A stretch of DNA of 21,680 nt. Source: Streptomyces sp. NRRL F-5122 (GTDB lineage Bacteria; Actinomycetota; Actinomycetes; Streptomycetales; Streptomycetaceae). The notes under the pieces were generated by a model. The model saw only the letters and a program-made list of their open reading frames with translations. It was not told the origin of the DNA and searched no databases. Both the position numbers and the translations under genes were made by a program. Positions 1 to 8,880 of this stretch are shown here, piece after piece. Position 1 is the first letter of the stretch. The number at the start of each line of letters is the position of its first letter. The stretch covers positions 1 to 21,680 of the forward strand of contig NZ_LMWH01000297.1 in assembly GCF_001507435.1 (NCBI RefSeq). Direction: 5' to 3'.

Positions 1-44
1 TCAGGATCGTCGGTCGAGGTTCGGTGAAGCGGCTGCCGAGGTGC

Positions 45-992
45 TCACGGCCCGGGCCAGTCCAGGCACAGGACGGTGGCATCGTCGCGTGGGTCGTGAT
101 TTGTGGCCTGCAGGACGGCGTCGGTGAAAACACGCACGGCATCACGCGGGTGCCAGTCGCCGGTCTGCTCGATCAGACTGCGCAGGCCGCAGTCAGTGCC
201 GTGGGGCTCCAGCATGCCGTCGGTGAGGAGGACCAGGCGGTCGCCCGGACGCAGGTCGAGGCTCTGGACGCGATACCCCGGGTTCGGTGTCACGCCGAAG
301 GGCAGGTCGACGAAGAGGGCGATCTCCTCGACCTTTCCGTCGCGCAGACGCAATGGCCAGATGTGACCTGCGTTCACGACGGCGGTGTGGCCGGTGTCGA
401 GAGCGACACGTAGTAGCTGACCGGTGACCATGGCTTGGCCGCCGTATTCGGCGATGGCCTCATGCACCTGATCGGATCGGTCGGAGTCGACCAGATGAGC
501 CTGGTTGGCATAGCGGGCGACTGCCCGATGGGCGTCCTTGGCCTGCGACGCAAGGCCGGCGCCCGCGCGGCGGGCGTTGCGCAGGGCGCCGACGACCATT
601 GTGGCCAGCAGTGCGGCCTGCACGTCGTGGCCCATGGCATCGGTGAGGGACAGGTGCAGGGAGCGGCGGTCGAGGGTGTAGTCGAAGGTATCGCCGCCGA
701 TGTCGGCAGCCGGTTCCAGCGCTCCGGCGACGGTGAACCGACCGGCATTACAGGTGAAGGAATCGGGCAGCAGGCGGTGCTGTATCTCCGCTGCAAGCGA
801 TAGCCGTGTGGTGCATCGACCCCATTCATACAGATCGGTGAAGCGTCGGTTCACGACAGAGCGTGGGCGGCCTCGGTGATGCAATGCACCGTCTGCGGGT
901 CGGGACGCCCCGACGGCAAGTGGAATGAGCCGGCGTGCAGGGCCTTGGCCGGCGGCCAGTACCGGCACCAACGACTCGGACGCGAAGCGGTC
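45..992 (-). pseudogene. SpoIIE/PP2C-type serine phosphatase, N-terminal part frameshifted
   Basis: The intact stretch below about position 857 encodes a SpoIIE-type Mn/Mg-dependent protein phosphatase domain of about 270 residues, of the Streptomyces type found in anti-anti-sigma signalling. Visible hallmarks are the linker-like DLYEWG, LAAEIQHRLLP, GGDTFDY, DAMGHD (metal-binding Asp), VNAGH, GDRLVLLTDGM and the final DDATVL. No ATG lies at a sensible place; the only nearby start is a GTG at 854 with no Shine-Dalgarno sequence. Upstream, family-like sequence continues in alternating frames: SESLVPVLAAGQG in the main frame, then DPQTVHCITEAAHALS in another frame (about 905-858), then back to VVNRRFTDLYEWG. 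This implies two indels, near 905-912 and 855-862. The domain also carries about 20 extra residues before GGQAMVTGQLLR. It could be a true pseudogene or an intact gene with sequencing errors. The family call is firm; where the protein began is unknown. Confidence 0.75.
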
Positions 993-1271
993 AGAGCACG
1001 GTCCGGACAAGTCGGTTGCGTCCCTGGAAGTGGCGTAAGGGTTCCACCTGATCCCGGGGTTTGCTTCGGCTTCCGGCGGATGCCTGCATAGAAGAACGGC
1101 CACCCGCTGATCAAAGAGGCGTAGATCGCCGGCAGCACAGACCGCCGGGACCGGAATACGCAAGAGGACGGGACCGAACCCGTGAAGCAGCGGCGGAAAC
1201 CCTGTGGAAATGGTGTCGGTGGTGCCGCTTATGCTGCACCGGACGATCAAGCGGAACGTTGGGGGCGGGGC

Positions 1272-2258
1272 ATGTTCGACAGGCTGTTCGGCAGAGGTGG
1301 GGAGAGGCCGGCGGCGGATCCGTACGCCCTTCCCGCCCCGCGCAGGGCGCGGAACGGGATGTACACGCTGCGCGCGCTCGGAGACTCGCGGGTGCTCGCG
1401 CTGGTGGAGGCGGCAGGCTCGGGTGACTGGGTGGCGGTCAAGGCGGCGCTGGCCCCCTTCGATCTCGGCCGCGACGATCAAGTCCTCGGTGAGCTGGCCG
1501 ACTTGGACGGTGTGCAGGACTGGATCGGCCGGGCCGTCGAAGAGGACAAGGAACATCGCGCGACGGCGCTGCTGATATCCGGCGCGCGCCACGTCAACTG
1601 GGGCTGGGAGGCCCGCACCAGCGCTCGTGCCGTGGACGTCTCGCAGGCGCAGTGGCGGGTGTTCCACGAGCGGCTCCAGATCGCCGAGGAACAACTGCTC
1701 GAGGCGGCCGAGTTGCAGCCGGAGTGGGTCACGCCGTGGCGCCGCCTGCTCACCTCCGGCCGTGGCATGTCGCTGGGCCCCGCCGTCAACGAGACCCGGC
1801 TCGACGCCGCCCTGCGCCGCGATCCGCTGAACCTGGACATCCACATCCAGTGGGTGTCGCAGTTGCAGCCCCGTTGGGGCGGCAAGCCGGGCGAGGCCCT
1901 GGCATTCGCCCGTGAAGCGTTCGCCGGGGCGCCCGACGGCCATCGCCTCGGCTGTGTGATCGCTATGGCCCATATCGAGGAGTGGGTGGAGTCGGACAGC
2001 AAGAACTGCCTCGACACACCCGGCACACAAGAGGAGTTGAGGAATGCGGCCAGGCGCAGCATCCTCCACCCCGCCTACGAGCGACGCCCGGGCTGGCAGG
2101 AGGACTTCAACATGTTCGCCATGGCCCTGGCGCTGTCCTCGGAGGGCATCGTGGCCCCGCGTGTCTTCTACGAGCTGGGTGGCGCCTACACCCCGTGGCC
2201 ATGGAAGTACATGGCCCAGCCGGAAAAGATGTACGCCCGCTTCCGACGCACCGCCTGA
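1272..2258 (+). CDS. DUF4034-like protein, first gene of an HSP90 operon
   Basis: Encodes 328 residues when started at the ATG at 1272 (MFDRLFGRGGERP), which follows a purine-rich GGGGGCGGGG. An in-frame ATG at 1182 would add 30 residues that do not look like protein. No signal peptide or membrane segment is visible. The central part (LLISGARHVNWGWEARTS, then AEEQLLEAAELQPEWVTPW, ALRRDPLNLDIH, QPRWGGKPGEALAFAREA, AHIEEW) has the repeating helical pattern and the PrWGG/AHIEeW signatures I associate with DUF4034, a helical-repeat-like family of unknown function. A TANNNT hexamer (TATGCT, 1230-1235) could be a -10 box but has no good -35. Only 50 nt separate it from the HSP90 gene, so the two are probably co-transcribed. 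Its role is unknown; linkage suggests a client or partner of the chaperone. Region 993-1271 upstream holds no other gene I can support. Confidence 0.75.
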   Translation: MFDRLFGRGGERPAADPYALPAPRRARNGMYTLRALGDSRVLALVEAAGSGDWVAVKAALAPFDLGRDDQVLGELADLDGVQDWIGRAVEEDKEHRATALLISGARHVNWGWEARTSARAVDVSQAQWRVFHERLQIAEEQLLEAAELQPEWVTPWRRLLTSGRGMSLGPAVNETRLDAALRRDPLNLDIHIQWVSQLQPRWGGKPGEALAFAREAFAGAPDGHRLGCVIAMAHIEEWVESDSKNCLDTPGTQEELRNAARRSILHPAYERRPGWQEDFNMFAMALALSSEGIVAPRVFYELGGAYTPWPWKYMAQPEKMYARFRRTA

Positions 2259-2308
2259 GCCCGCCGCCCCGCCTGTCACTCCTCGCTCACCTCACCCCGG
2301 ACTGCCCG

Positions 2309-4156
2309 ATGACTCTGCACGACACCCCGTTGAGCCCGGCCGGCGCCGACCGCACCTTCCAGGTGGATCTGCGCGGCCTCGTTGATCTCCTCTCCCACCA
2401 CCTCTACTCCAGCCCCCGCGTCTACCTGCGCGAACTCCTCCAGAACGCGGTGGACGCGCTGACCGCCCGGCACGGCCTCGAACCGGGCGCCCCTGCCGAC
2501 GCCTTCGGTATCCGCCTGTACGCCGACGGCTCGGTGGTACGTGTGGAGGACGACGGCGTCGGTCTCACCGAGGACGACGTGCACACCTTCCTCGCCACGA
2601 TCGGCCGCAGCAGCAAGCGCGCCGAGCGGATCGCCGAGCAACGTGCCGACTTCATCGGCCAGTTCGGCATCGGACTGCTCTCCTGCTTCCTGGTCGCGGA
2701 CGAGATCCACGTCCTCAGCCGTTCCGCCCGCACCCCCGACGCCCCCGTCGTGGAGTGGCGGGGCCGCGGCGACGGCAGCTACACCGTCCGCACTCTGCCC
2801 TCCTCCGCACACCCCCGTCCCGGCACCACCGTCACGCTGACGCCGCGCGTCGACGCGGGCGAGTGGACCCGGCCGGCACAGGTGCACGCGCTGGCCCGGC
2901 ACTTCGGCTCCCTGCTGCGCCACCCCGTGACCTTCGACGACGGCACGGGAGGCCCGGGCGCATCCGTCAATCCCGAACCCGCTCCGTGGGCGCGTACGTA
3001 CCCCACGCCGGGAGCACGCTCCCGCGCGCTGGCCGCGTACGGCGAGGAGACCTTCGGATTCACCCCGCTGGACACCATCGAGCTGGACCTGCCGGCCGTG
3101 GGCCTGAAGGGCATCGCGTGCGTGCTGCCCGAGGCGGTGCCGGCCGGACGCCGCCACGGCCACCGCGTGCACGTCAAGGGCATGCTGCTGTCCGAGCAGG
3201 CCGAGGAGATCCTGCCCGAGTGGGCGTTCTTCGTCCGCTGCGTCGTCGATGCCGAGAGCCTGCGCCCTACGGCGTCCCGCGAGTCCCTGTACGAGGACGA
3301 CACCCTCGTCGCGGTCCGTGACGCTCTCGCCGAGCGGTTGCGCGCGTGGATCGCCCGGACCGCCGCCAGCGACCCGGATCTCCTCGGCCGCTTCCTCCAG
3401 GCCCACCATCTGGCCGTGAAGTCGCTGGCGGTGCACGACGACGAGATCCTGCGGATGCTGCTGCCGTGGCTGCCGTTCGAGACCACCGAGGGGCACGCCA
3501 CACTGGACGAGTTCGCGCGCACCCACCGCACCGTGCTCGTGACATCCAGCGTGGAGGAGTTCCGGCAGGTCGCGGCGATCGCCTCGGCAGCCGGGCTCGG
3601 CGTCGTCAACGGCGGCTACACCTACGACCGTGAACTGGTCCACCGGCTGCCGGAGATCAGGCCGGAGGTCAGCGTCGCCGACCTCGACCCGGCGACGCTC
3701 ACCGCCCACCTCGACCCCGTCGACCGGGAGACGGAACTGGCCGCCGCGGCCTACCTCGCCCTGGCCCGCGACGCCCTCGCCGTCTTCGACTGCGACGTCG
3801 CCCTGCGCACCTTCCAGCCCGCCTCCGCCCCCGCCCTCCTCCTCGACAGCCGGGAGGCCCGGCACGAACGCACCCGTTCCCAACTCGCCCGCGAGCAGCA
3901 GGGAGGCCTGTGGGGCGACATCCTCGGCCACCTGCGTCAGGAGGCTCCCCGGGCCCAGCTGATCCTCAACCAGCTCAATCCACTGGTCCGTACGGCCGTC
4001 GGCATCGACGAACCCGAACTGGCCCGCACCAGCGCCGAAGCCCTCTACGGGCAGGCCGCGATGCTGTCCCGGCGCCCGCTCAGGCCCGCCGAGTCGAGCC
4101 TGATCAACCGCTCCTTCCTCGACCTCCTCGCCCACGCCCTCCGCAAGGACAGCTGA
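2309..4156 (+). CDS. Divergent HSP90-family ATPase/chaperone
   Basis: A 615-residue cytosolic protein, near the usual length of bacterial HtpG (about 620). The N-terminal GHKL ATPase motifs are all present but diverged: YLRELLQNAVDA (catalytic-type Glu42, Asn46), VEDDGVGLT (Asp82, Gly83, Gly85), GRSSK, and IGQFGIGLLSCF (about 117-127) forming the ATP lid. The middle domain has VHVKGMLLSEQAEEILPEWAFFVRCVVD and TASRESLYED, where Arg324 matches the conserved SRE arginine that contacts ATP in HSP90. The C-terminus ends HALRKDS, so there is no MEEVD tail. The start is the ATG giving MTLHDTPLSP; no upstream in-frame start follows the previous stop, and no clear Shine-Dalgarno is seen, so translation may be coupled. 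It lies between the DUF4034-like gene and a large TPR gene (2-nt gap), suggesting a dedicated chaperone module distinct from housekeeping HtpG. Function beyond ATP-dependent chaperoning is inference. Confidence 0.93.
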   Translation: MTLHDTPLSPAGADRTFQVDLRGLVDLLSHHLYSSPRVYLRELLQNAVDALTARHGLEPGAPADAFGIRLYADGSVVRVEDDGVGLTEDDVHTFLATIGRSSKRAERIAEQRADFIGQFGIGLLSCFLVADEIHVLSRSARTPDAPVVEWRGRGDGSYTVRTLPSSAHPRPGTTVTLTPRVDAGEWTRPAQVHALARHFGSLLRHPVTFDDGTGGPGASVNPEPAPWARTYPTPGARSRALAAYGEETFGFTPLDTIELDLPAVGLKGIACVLPEAVPAGRRHGHRVHVKGMLLSEQAEEILPEWAFFVRCVVDAESLRPTASRESLYEDDTLVAVRDALAERLRAWIARTAASDPDLLGRFLQAHHLAVKSLAVHDDEILRMLLPWLPFETTEGHATLDEFARTHRTVLVTSSVEEFRQVAAIASAAGLGVVNGGYTYDRELVHRLPEIRPEVSVADLDPATLTAHLDPVDRETELAAAAYLALARDALAVFDCDVALRTFQPASAPALLLDSREARHERTRSQLAREQQGGLWGDILGHLRQEAPRAQLILNQLNPLVRTAVGIDEPELARTSAEALYGQAAMLSRRPLRPAESSLINRSFLDLLAHALRKDS

Positions 4157-4158
4157 CG

Positions 4159-7089
4159 ATGCCGACCGCACCCCAGAACACCGACGAGCTGTACCAGGCG
4201 CTCCAGGAGAACGACCGGCGCCCCTACGGCCGTACCCGCACCGTCACCGCCGAGGAACTGGTGGACGCCGCCGAGCAGTTCGCCGAGCCCGTTCCGCTCG
4301 TGCACGCGCTCCTCGAGCTCCAGGAGGCGTATACCTACGGCTCCGAACCCCGGAAGTCGCCCGTGGTCTTCGCCCGTCTGCTCACCCTTTTCGAGGAGCA
4401 GCCCGACGTCTTCGACGAGCGCCTGCGCCACACGTTGTTCTGGCGGTTCAAGTGGGTGGCCAACGCCTTGCGCGCACTGCCCGAGATGCCGCTGGCCAGC
4501 CTCCGCCAGTGGCTGACGGAGATGCGCGACCGGTACGAGAAGGCCGGCCTCGGACTCCAGCCCTACTACGGGCAGGCGTACCAACTCGCCGCCCACGTGG
4601 GCGAGGACACCGCCCTCGCCTACGAGTTGTGGGCGAGCCGTACCCGCACCAGGCTCAGCGACTGCGAGGCCTGTGAGATCTGCGAGCGCGCTCTGTACCA
4701 CCTTGCTGCGGGTGACGACGAGCGTGCGCTGCGTACCTGGGAGCCCGTCCTGACCGGGAAGGAATCCTGCCAGGAGGAGCCCGCCCGCTCCGTGTCGTAC
4801 GCCCTGCTTCCCCTGCTGCGCACGGGCTGCACCGACCGGGCGCGCGAGGCGCACCTGGCCGGTTACCGCGCCTGCCGCCGCAATCCCTCGATGTCCGGGG
4901 AGGTCGGCCGGCACCTGGAGTTCTGCGCGCTGACCGGCAACGAGGCTCGCGGTCTGGAACTGCTTGCCGAAAACCGGAACCTGTTCGACGAGGTCGACTC
5001 GCCGCTGGACCTGCTCAGCTTTCTCACGGGCGCGGAGGTCCTGCTGCAGCGCGTCGAATTTCTCGGGCACGGGGAGCTGCCCGCAGCCGGATACGCGGGC
5101 CGCACCTGGACGGTGGCCGGTCTGCGCGCCGAGGTGCACGGTCGCGCCGACGACCTGGCCGCACGCTTCGACGCCCGCAACGGAACCACGGCCCACACCG
5201 ACCGGCGCAGGGCCCGCCTCGACCGTGCCCCCCTCCTGGACGCGCTGGAACTGACCCTGCGCACCCGAGGCCTCGACGATGTGGCGCCGGCCGCCCCGGT
5301 TGCCGCGCCCGGCCCCCGCGCGACGGCCGCTGTCCCCGAGTCACTGCCCGAACTCATCCTCCGGGCAAGGGCGTTGGAGGAGCTGGGGCATCCGGATGCA
5401 ACGGCCTGCTGGGCACGGCTGCGCACACTCGTCGCCGCCCCCGACTACGTCCATCCCGCCGACCCGGCCGTGGGGCCGCTCGTACAACTACGCGCGGACC
5501 TGCTGGAGGACGAGGCGAGCCGAGCGGGTGACAAGGAGGCGTTCGACGAGGCGGCCGCCCTGTACGAGAAGGCCGCGAGCCTGTACGACGATGCCGGAGC
5601 GCCGGGTCACGCGGCGCTCGCCCGCGCCTGCGCCCTGATCCCCGCGGGTGAGCCCGCGGAAGGTGCCGATGGCGCCGAGGCGAAGGCCGCCGAGCTGACC
5701 GCCGCACACGCGGCTCTGGTCCGTCTGCACGAGGAGACGCCCGACTTCGCCCCGTACCAGGAGGCCCGTGTGCTACGGCTGCGGGCGACCGCGCTGGGCC
5801 TGCGTCTGCAGACCTCCAGGAACGAGGAGCACGCCGCGCCGGTCCTTGCCGAGACGGACCTGCTGCTCGCCTTCGCCACCCGGCACGACATCGCCGCGCA
5901 GGTCTCCGGCGCCCTCCTGCTGCGGGCCAGTACGTACGCCATCTCCGGCGATCTACCTGCCGCGCTGACGGAGACCGACGCCCTCCTCGACCGGCTGAGG
6001 GCGCACGGCCCTGCCTGGCACCTGCCCCGCACGCTGGGCCTGCGCGGCCGGATCCAGCTCGGCCTCAAGGACGCCCAGGCCGCCCACGCGGACCTGACCG
6101 AGAGCCTGCGAGTGGCGGCCGAGTGGCCGGTCGGCACCATCGACACCGCCCGCCTCCAAGGTGATCTGGCCGAAGCCTGCATGCACCTGGGCCGCCCCGA
6201 CGAGGCACTGCGGCACCTGACGCGCTCCGCGGAGCTGGAACTGCGCCACGGCAGCCGCACGGACGCGTTCCACTCCTACAGCAACGCGGCGCGGCTCAGC
6301 CTCGACCTGGGCCGCGTCGAGGACTGCATCGCGCTGCTCGACTCCCTCCTGACCGAACCTGACGTCGCCGCCGGAGAGCTGGACGACCGGCTCGTCGCCC
6401 AACTGCGCCTGACCCGCGCCCGCGCGTTGCACGCGGGTGAGGATCTGAAGGCCGCCACGGTGGAGTTCGCCGCCCTCGCGGCCGAGTCGGCCGGCTGGGA
6501 CGACGATCCCGGAAGCCACGCCATGATCGCCGCTGAGACCGCCGTGATCCTCGCCGAGTCGGGCGAGTTCGGCCGGGCCCGCGAGGCCGCGGACCAGGCT
6601 CTCGCCGCCCACGCGCGGGCCCCGCGCTACGAGCAGCTCAGCAGCTGCCTGCGTGAACTCGCCCGCCTCCAGGCCCAGCAGCAGGGTTCGGAGGGCCTGG
6701 CCGACGCCCTCGCCTGCCTCGAGGACGCGGGCGGGATCGCCGACGAGGCCCGCGCTGCCGAGTACGAGGCCCGTGGCCGCTCCCTGGACAGTGCCCTGGC
6801 CTATGAGCACGGACGGGTCAACGCCTACGCCGGCGAGTACGAGACCGCCCTGGCCGCCCTGGACAAGGCTCTCGTCCTGCTCGGCGAAACGGGACCCGAC
6901 GAGGACCACGCCGACGAGTGGGCCGAGTGCGTCCGTCTTGCGGGTGCGGTGGAGGGCATCTACCTGGAACGCCCCGCCCCGGCCCTCACTCGCCTCGACG
7001 CGGCGGTCTCCCGCCTCACCGCCCTGGGCCACACCGAGGAGACCGAGGAACTGGTCTCCCTGGCGGCCCGGCTGCGCGACGAAGGGTGA
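4159..7089 (+). CDS. Large TPR-type helical repeat protein
   Basis: A 976-residue, alpha-helical, Ala/Leu/Glu-rich protein with no signal peptide or membrane segment. The C-terminal two thirds has tetratricopeptide-style helix pairs, for example LLRASTYAISGDLPAALTE, LGLRGRIQLGLKDAQAAHA, DLAEACMHLGRPDEALRHL, YSNAARLSLDLGRVEDCIA and HGRVNAYAGEYETALAALD, with the typical small residues at helix contacts. The N-terminal about 400 residues are helical but not clearly TPR, and contain a CxxCxxC cluster (Cys169, 172, 175). The ATG at 4159 is 2 nt after the HSP90 stop, with AAGGA in the end of the HSP90 gene as ribosome binding site, so translation is probably coupled. TPR proteins commonly act as scaffolds and, in eukaryotes, as HSP90 co-chaperones; here the HSP90 has no MEEVD tail, so any interaction would use another surface. 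The TPR-type fold is well supported; the exact role is not. Confidence 0.85.
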   Translation: MPTAPQNTDELYQALQENDRRPYGRTRTVTAEELVDAAEQFAEPVPLVHALLELQEAYTYGSEPRKSPVVFARLLTLFEEQPDVFDERLRHTLFWRFKWVANALRALPEMPLASLRQWLTEMRDRYEKAGLGLQPYYGQAYQLAAHVGEDTALAYELWASRTRTRLSDCEACEICERALYHLAAGDDERALRTWEPVLTGKESCQEEPARSVSYALLPLLRTGCTDRAREAHLAGYRACRRNPSMSGEVGRHLEFCALTGNEARGLELLAENRNLFDEVDSPLDLLSFLTGAEVLLQRVEFLGHGELPAAGYAGRTWTVAGLRAEVHGRADDLAARFDARNGTTAHTDRRRARLDRAPLLDALELTLRTRGLDDVAPAAPVAAPGPRATAAVPESLPELILRARALEELGHPDATACWARLRTLVAAPDYVHPADPAVGPLVQLRADLLEDEASRAGDKEAFDEAAALYEKAASLYDDAGAPGHAALARACALIPAGEPAEGADGAEAKAAELTAAHAALVRLHEETPDFAPYQEARVLRLRATALGLRLQTSRNEEHAAPVLAETDLLLAFATRHDIAAQVSGALLLRASTYAISGDLPAALTETDALLDRLRAHGPAWHLPRTLGLRGRIQLGLKDAQAAHADLTESLRVAAEWPVGTIDTARLQGDLAEACMHLGRPDEALRHLTRSAELELRHGSRTDAFHSYSNAARLSLDLGRVEDCIALLDSLLTEPDVAAGELDDRLVAQLRLTRARALHAGEDLKAATVEFAALAAESAGWDDDPGSHAMIAAETAVILAESGEFGRAREAADQALAAHARAPRYEQLSSCLRELARLQAQQQGSEGLADALACLEDAGGIADEARAAEYEARGRSLDSALAYEHGRVNAYAGEYETALAALDKALVLLGETGPDEDHADEWAECVRLAGAVEGIYLERPAPALTRLDAAVSRLTALGHTEETEELVSLAARLRDEG

Positions 7090-7093
7090 CGCG

Positions 7094-7146
7094 GCGGGGG
7101 CGGGGGGGGGGGGGGGGGCCCCCCCCGCCCCCCCCCCCCCCCCGCC
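7094..7146. terminator. G-run/C-run hairpin between convergent genes
   Basis: After the TPR stop codon comes GGC, G5, C, G17 (to 7118), then C8, G, C16, GCC (to 7146). The two halves are near reverse complements if the homopolymer lengths are allowed to vary, so the RNA would form a very strong stem. It sits between two convergent genes, where a bidirectional terminator is expected. The extreme homopolymers suggest that the true sequence was not resolved exactly. Confidence 0.55.
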
Positions 7147-7161
7147 ATGACGGGTGGTGTG

Positions 7162-7941
7162 TCAGACGGCCTGGGCGGTGGGCAGGATGGTGATCTCGGT
7201 GAGGTTGACATGGCGCGGGACGGCGGCCATGAAGGCGACGGTCTCGGCGATGTCCGCGCTCTGCAGGACGTCGATGTCGTGGATGAGGTCGGCCATCAGC
7301 TTGGAGGCGTCGGGGTCGGTGACGTGGTCGGGCAGCTCGGTGTCGACCATGCCGGGCTCGATGGTGGCCACGCGGACCATCTTGGGGCCGAGTTCGACGC
7401 GCAGCAGCCGGGTGAGGTGGCTGATGTAGGCCTTGGTGCCGGAGTAGACGGAGAACTTTGTCAGGATGCGAGTGGCCGCGATCGACGAGGTGTTGATCAG
7501 GTCGGCGGGCCGGCCCGCGGCGGCGGACTCCGTCAGGTGCGGGACGAACGCGGCGATCACGTTCATTAGGCCGCCGATGTTGAGGTCGATCTGGCGCTGC
7601 CAGTCGTCGACCTTGAGCTCCTCGATGCCGGAGATGAGCTGGACACCGGCGTTGTTGAACACGAGGTCGGCCTTGCCGAAGCGCTCGGCGACCTGGTCGG
7701 CGGCGGCCTGGACCGCGGCGCGGTCGGTCACGTCGACGGCCAGGGCGAGCGCGGTGCCGCCGGCGCTCTCGATGTTCTTGACCACACCGTCAAGACGCTC
7801 CTTGCGCCGGGCCAGTACGACCACGGTCGCGCCGAGTTCGGCCAGGCGCTCGGCGGTGACGGCACCCATGCCGCTGGAGGCGCCGGAGACGACGGCGACA
7901 CGGCCGGTGAGGGGGGTACCGGTGAGCAGGACAGCAGACAT
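7162..7941 (-). CDS. SDR family NAD(P)-dependent oxidoreductase
   Basis: Encodes 259 residues, the usual length for a classical short-chain dehydrogenase/reductase. The Rossmann nucleotide-binding motif GASSGMG lies at residues 20-26, NNAG at 96-99, and the catalytic Ser (INTSS, 152-153) with YSGTK (Tyr166, Lys170) follow in the right spacing. RRK after the second strand suggests NADP(H) preference. I chose the ATG at 7941: GAGG lies about 7 nt upstream. An in-frame GTG at 7944 is the alternative and is only 4 nt from GAGG. It lies about 100 nt downstream of a second SDR gene on the same strand and may share its transcript. The substrate cannot be told from sequence; the neighbourhood (flavin reductase, amidohydrolases, MmyB-type regulators) suggests small-molecule catabolism or detoxification. 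Confidence 0.92.
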   Translation of the reverse strand: MSAVLLTGTPLTGRVAVVSGASSGMGAVTAERLAELGATVVVLARRKERLDGVVKNIESAGGTALALAVDVTDRAAVQAAADQVAERFGKADLVFNNAGVQLISGIEELKVDDWQRQIDLNIGGLMNVIAAFVPHLTESAAAGRPADLINTSSIAATRILTKFSVYSGTKAYISHLTRLLRVELGPKMVRVATIEPGMVDTELPDHVTDPDASKLMADLIHDIDVLQSADIAETVAFMAAVPRHVNLTEITILPTAQAV

Positions 7942-8040
7942 CACAAAACCTCAATCTCTTTGATCACAGGTGGGGGGAGGGAGAAAGGGAGGAGGGAAGG
8001 CTCCGGGTACCCGAGCGGGTCGGGCACCGGGTGCGGAGTG

Positions 8041-8880
8041 TCAGGCGGCGTCGTCGTGTGCGGTGGCCGCGGACTTGTCGCGCCAGGGCGCGAGGTCGTC
8101 CTGGACCTGCAGGTACTTGACGTCGAGCCGCTCCAGCGTGTCGCGCCCGAGGTAGAGATGCGTGGGCAGTTTCTCGGTGGAGGTCGCCTCGACGATGAGG
8201 GCGGCGCCCTTCACGGGGTCGCCGAGCTGGGCGTGGTTGGCCCGGTCGATCCAGTCCAGGGTGACGTGCGCCGGGGTGTCGTCGTAGTCGCTGATGCGGT
8301 TCTGGGCGACCGACAGGGAGCTGGCGTCCAGGAAGTCGGTGCGGAAGACGCCCGGCTCGACGACCATCGACTGGATGCCGAAGGGCGCCATCTCGGCGGA
8401 GAGCGCCTCGCTGATGCCGGCGACGGCGAACTTCGAGGCGGAGTACAGGCTGACGCCCGGCTCGCCCTCGAAGCCGGAGCGGGACCCGATGTGCACCAGC
8501 CGGCCCGAACCCTGCTTGCGCATCACGGGCAGCACGGCGCGGGTGACGTTGATAAGGCCGAAGACGTTGAGGTCGAACAGCGACCGGGCCTCCGCGTCGG
8601 TGATCTCCTCCAGCGCGCCCAGCAGGCCGCGGCCGGCGTTGTTCACCAGGACATCGATGCCGCCGAACCGCTCCGCGGCGGCCTCGACCGCCTGCGGGAT
8701 GCTGTCGTTGTCCGTGACGTCCAGGGCGACCGCGAAGACCTTGTCGGAACTCTTCAGATCGTCCGGAACACGCTCCGGATTTCGTACGGCGACCACGACA
8801 TTGTTACCGCCTGCCAGAGCGGCACGGGCTATTTCCGCGCCGATTCCGCGGGAGGCACCGGTGACAAACCACGTAGCCAT
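8041..8880 (-). CDS. SDR family oxidoreductase
   Basis: Encodes 279 residues. TGASRGIG (7-14) forms the dinucleotide-binding turn, VNNAG (79-83) follows, and IGSRSG (Ser133/135) with YSASK (Tyr146, Lys150) forms the catalytic set of classical SDRs. The longer C-terminus and PGVFRTDFLD resemble SDRs annotated as oxidoreductases of unknown substrate. The start at 8880 (MATWFVTGAS) puts the Rossmann motif right at the N-terminus as expected and is preceded by AAAGAGG at good spacing; the open frame extends to 9054 but the extra 58 residues look non-coding. It is the first gene of a probable two-gene SDR unit. A dyad matching two other sites in this window lies about 100 nt upstream, suggesting control by a local regulator. 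Confidence 0.93.
   Translation of the reverse strand: MATWFVTGASRGIGAEIARAALAGGNNVVVAVRNPERVPDDLKSSDKVFAVALDVTDNDSIPQAVEAAAERFGGIDVLVNNAGRGLLGALEEITDAEARSLFDLNVFGLINVTRAVLPVMRKQGSGRLVHIGSRSGFEGEPGVSLYSASKFAVAGISEALSAEMAPFGIQSMVVEPGVFRTDFLDASSLSVAQNRISDYDDTPAHVTLDWIDRANHAQLGDPVKGAALIVEATSTEKLPTHLYLGRDTLERLDVKYLQVQDDLAPWRDKSAATAHDDAA

Noticed and set aside
45..2279. A single 744-codon minus-strand frame through the phosphatase and the DUF4034-like gene
   Set aside because: Only the last 270 codons resemble a protein family; the rest is antisense to a well-supported plus-strand gene, a common effect of high GC.
2276..4171. Long minus-strand open frame opposite the HSP90 gene
   Set aside because: The plus strand has complete HSP90 motifs; the antisense frame is Gly/Val/Glu/Gln-rich without any motif.
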